Below, one piece after another: positions 4,794 through 7,042 of a DNA stretch of 7,042 nt (the first letter of the stretch is position 1; every line of letters starts with the position of its first letter). A model generated the notes under the pieces. It made no database searches. It was not told the origin of the DNA and saw only the letters and a program-made list of their open reading frames with translations. Origin of the DNA: Acidobacteriaceae bacterium (GTDB lineage Bacteria; Acidobacteriota; Terriglobia; Terriglobales; Acidobacteriaceae); contig PMGP01000347.1 in NCBI GenBank assembly GCA_003156235.1, positions 598 through 7,639 on the forward strand, given 5' to 3'. A program made the position numbers and the translations under genes.

Positions 4794-7042
4794 TCAGTGG
4801 CTAGCGGCCTTGGTCCACTCGATGCGCAGGCCGGCGCGGAAGTTGAAGGGCAGGCTGGGATAACCGATGGGGGCGATGTGCCGGTTGCTGGTCAGGTTTT
4901 CCGCCTGGCCATAGACGCTCAGCCAGGAGCACAGCTTGAAGCTAGCGCCCAGGTCGAGCTTGGCATAGCCCCAGTCCAGATTGCGGTTGGGCAGGACCAG
5001 AGAGTTCAACTGATTCACATCTTCGTAGCCGAGAAAGGTGGAGTCGTCGCTGCGGCTGGAAAACGCGGAGGTGAAGACGGCGGTGATATTCTTTTCCGCG
5101 TAGCTGGCCGTGAAAAATCCCGTGTGCGGCGGACGCCGGAAGGGGCGGGCGCCCTTCAGTGGCGAGTAGATGCCCACGGGAATGCCGTCGAAGGTGGGCG
5201 CATAGCCGCCGAGCAGCGCCGCATTGTCGCTGGAAAAAGAGCGCTGCACCACCGAATCCAGGTACGTGTAACCGCCACGGAAGAAGATGTACTTGCCGAC
5301 GCCGCTCTCGACGGTGGCTTCTACGCCCTGCGCGCGGAAGGCGAGCGAATTGAGGTCCAGCGAGTAGGCGTTCTCGCTTTGTAGCGTGGCTTCCAGAGTT
5401 TGCTGCTGTTGAGCCGTCAGGTTGGGCAGCAGCGCGGGGACCAATCCCGCGCCGACTCCCTCGATGGCGCGGCCAAATTCGTTATGGAAATAGGTTGTGC
5501 GAAAGAGGATGCGCTGACTCCAGAAGGCTTGCTCGCCGCCACCCTCCCAGGTGCGAGTAGTAGGCCCTTCGATGGGGGAGATATTCATCTGCTGAATTGT
5601 CGCCTGACCGCCGTTCTGCTCCAGTACGTCATAGAGCGAGCCGATCTCATCGGTGAGCTTAGGTTCGCGTATGCCTTGCGAGAAGCTGGCATTCAAACGC
5701 GTGCCGCTGAAGATGCCCTTGTGCGGACGCAGAACATAGTAGCTCAAGCCGGCGTGAGGCGAGACGCCGTTGCCGATCAGTTGATAGTGCATCACGTCCA
5801 TGCCCAGCGTATAGAACAGACGGCGCTTGAAATCGCCATGCGCGCCAAAGATGTAGTCGTAGTTGGTGCGATCTTTCGCCTCGTTGATCGAGTACACCGG
5901 CTCTCGCTCGGCGGCGCGCTCGTTCTCATAGTGGAAACCTGCCAGCAGAATCAGATGCGGCGTCAGGCGATAGTCCCCCTGATAGAGAAACTGATCGCGG
6001 TTGTTGATCACGTCTAGTCGGTTCGGGTAGGCGCCGCCATTGGCTGCACTGTAATTGAGCAGCGCAGGCCCAACAGCGCTATAGCCGTTGGCGCCCTTGA
6101 TAGTAACTGGCAGACCGTAAAAGTTACCACCCGTGAATGTGTCGAATGCACCGTCGCAACTACCGGCGGGAATGCAGATTCCTGCCGGATACCATTGCTG
6201 GGACTGCTCGCGCTTGCGCGTCAGGCCGTACTGGAAGCGATTGTGGAAGTCGGGCGTGGTCTGGTTTTCCAACGAGGCTCCGGCATACAAATCCTGATCG
6301 CCCTCTTTGCGGTCGTCGCTGATGTGATAAAAGTCCCAGGCGTTGGGAACGCCGGTGGCATCTACGCCATAGTGCGCAGTGGCGCGAATCTGCGTGTTGC
6401 CGCTGAGCTGCCAGCCGATGTTGGCCGCCGATGTGGCCACGTGATACTCGTCCATGGGCAGATTGTTGGCCGTCTGCAGCCAACTGAAGGCGCCCAGGTA
6501 ATCCAGCTTGTTGTGCGCGCCTGCCACCTCCAGCTCTTCACGCGAAGTGGAGAGGTTTCCGGCCTCCGCTTGAAGGAGAACCGACGGATAGCTGGTGGTG
6601 CCGCGCGGGGTGGTGAGGCTGACCACGCCGCTACCCGCGCCAGCGCCGTAGAGGCTGGAGTCGGGGCCGCGATAAATCTCGGCACGCTCGACGGCCGTCG
6701 TCGAGAGCGGGCCAAAGTCGAATTGATTGCCCAGATCGCCGGCGTCGATGCCGTCGAAGAGAATCTTGTTGGCGTCCGAGTTGCCGCCGCGAATGAAGAG
6801 CGAGGTTTGCGCGCCAAGCTGGCCTTCCTGCACTGAGATCGTGCCCGGCATCAGCCGCAGGACGCTCACCAAGTCGCTGCGAAGCATCAGATCGAGCGGC
6901 CCGAGCACGCTGGTTGTCTCGCTGGTCTGCGGCTGAGGAGTGGGAGTCCCGGTAGCCGTGACCACGATGGACTCGCGCACCCACTGCGGCTCAAGCACGA
7001 TGTTGCGCTCAATCGAATCGAGCCGGCCGGCGTAGAAGCTGG
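4794..7042 (-). CDS. TonB-dependent receptor (BtuB/FepA-style), N-terminus missing
   Basis: The frame is open to the right edge, so the start and signal peptide lie outside; 748 residues are visible (residue 1 is the Ser at 7040-7038). ESIVVTA at 23-29 (6974-6954) is a clear TonB box, like those of BtuB and FepA. The plug follows to about 145, with LFIRGGNSDANKILFDG and VERAEIYRGPDSSLYG as hallmark motifs. The remainder is a 22-strand-type barrel of about 600 residues, ending in FNFRAGLRIEW. Visible residues 1-22 (SFYAGRLDSIERNIVLEPQW) look like the end of a carboxypeptidase-regulatory-like domain, so the full protein is probably longer than BtuB. Cys289 and Cys295 form a close pair in a likely surface loop. 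The chain runs six residues beyond the usual C-terminal aromatic (TKAASH). It should import a ligand across the outer membrane using TonB energy; the substrate (metal chelate, cobalamin, saccharide) cannot be read from the sequence. An internal GTG at 6998 is not the true start. Confidence 0.92.
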   Translation of the reverse strand, partial: SFYAGRLDSIERNIVLEPQWVRESIVVTATGTPTPQPQTSETTSVLGPLDLMLRSDLVSVLRLMPGTISVQEGQLGAQTSLFIRGGNSDANKILFDGIDAGDLGNQFDFGPLSTTAVERAEIYRGPDSSLYGAGAGSGVVSLTTPRGTTSYPSVLLQAEAGNLSTSREELEVAGAHNKLDYLGAFSWLQTANNLPMDEYHVATSAANIGWQLSGNTQIRATAHYGVDATGVPNAWDFYHISDDRKEGDQDLYAGASLENQTTPDFHNRFQYGLTRKREQSQQWYPAGICIPAGSCDGAFDTFTGGNFYGLPVTIKGANGYSAVGPALLNYSAANGGAYPNRLDVINNRDQFLYQGDYRLTPHLILLAGFHYENERAAEREPVYSINEAKDRTNYDYIFGAHGDFKRRLFYTLGMDVMHYQLIGNGVSPHAGLSYYVLRPHKGIFSGTRLNASFSQGIREPKLTDEIGSLYDVLEQNGGQATIQQMNISPIEGPTTRTWEGGGEQAFWSQRILFRTTYFHNEFGRAIEGVGAGLVPALLPNLTAQQQQTLEATLQSENAYSLDLNSLAFRAQGVEATVESGVGKYIFFRGGYTYLDSVVQRSFSSDNAALLGGYAPTFDGIPVGIYSPLKGARPFRRPPHTGFFTASYAEKNITAVFTSAFSSRSDDSTFLGYEDVNQLNSLVLPNRNLDWGYAKLDLGASFKLCSWLSVYGQAENLTSNRHIAPIGYPSLPFNFRAGLRIEWTKAASH

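Noticed and set aside
6195..6836. 213-codon plus-strand frame, and similar ones at 4527-5384 and 5400-6017
   Set aside because: Those at 5400-6017 and 6195-6836 lie entirely antisense to the second receptor, and 4527-5384 mostly so. None has a recognisable motif or convincing start.
4793..6998. GTG at 6998 as the start of the second receptor
   Set aside because: The frame continues without a stop to the window edge, and a start here would leave no signal peptide ahead of the TonB box.
1..7042. Mobile element, CRISPR array, toxin-antitoxin or defence system
   Set aside because: No transposase, integrase, spaced repeat array, terminal repeats or nuclease/helicase motifs were found on either strand.

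Overview
The window looks like a chromosomal segment from an acidobacterium (Acidobacteriota, probably Terriglobia). The main reason is the 1108-residue outer-membrane protein at 776-4102. It has the signal peptide, carboxypeptidase-regulatory-like domain, plug and very large barrel layout (Oar-like TonB-dependent receptors) that is heavily expanded in that phylum. A short CPKC...CLDCGWSEFSIP zinc-ribbon protein and moderately high GC agree with this. The assignment is inference from protein style; no rRNA or other marker is present.

Every gene I can support lies on the minus strand. Read in transcription order from the right edge: (1) 7042-4794, a TonB-dependent receptor of the BtuB/FepA-style class, cut at its N-terminus by the window edge, with a clear TonB box and plug. 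(2) 4768-4565, a possible 67-residue single-pass membrane protein starting 25 nt after the receptor's stop. (3) A roughly 460-nt non-coding stretch (4564-4103) with a candidate promoter, a 13-bp palindrome and a long leader. (4) 4102-776, the Oar-like receptor, closed by a strong intrinsic terminator at 754-722. (5) A promoter region (about 660-496) with an extended -10, an inverted repeat and a duplicated 18-bp motif. (6) 495-235, the 86-residue zinc-ribbon protein. (7) A hairpin at 95-131 that can terminate transcription in either direction, beside a short tandem heptamer repeat at 27-54.

The two receptors should both sit in the outer membrane and take TonB-ExbBD energy to import unknown ligands. 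They are distantly related to each other and appear to be separate transcription units, so adjacency does not prove a joint pathway. No transporter, enzyme or regulator that would identify a substrate is in the window. I see no CRISPR array, insertion sequence, tRNA, rRNA, phage gene or defence system. The most unusual content is regulatory (duplicated motif, palindrome, long leader) plus the regular pairing of cysteines in the receptor loops; I do not see evidence for an undescribed multi-gene system.
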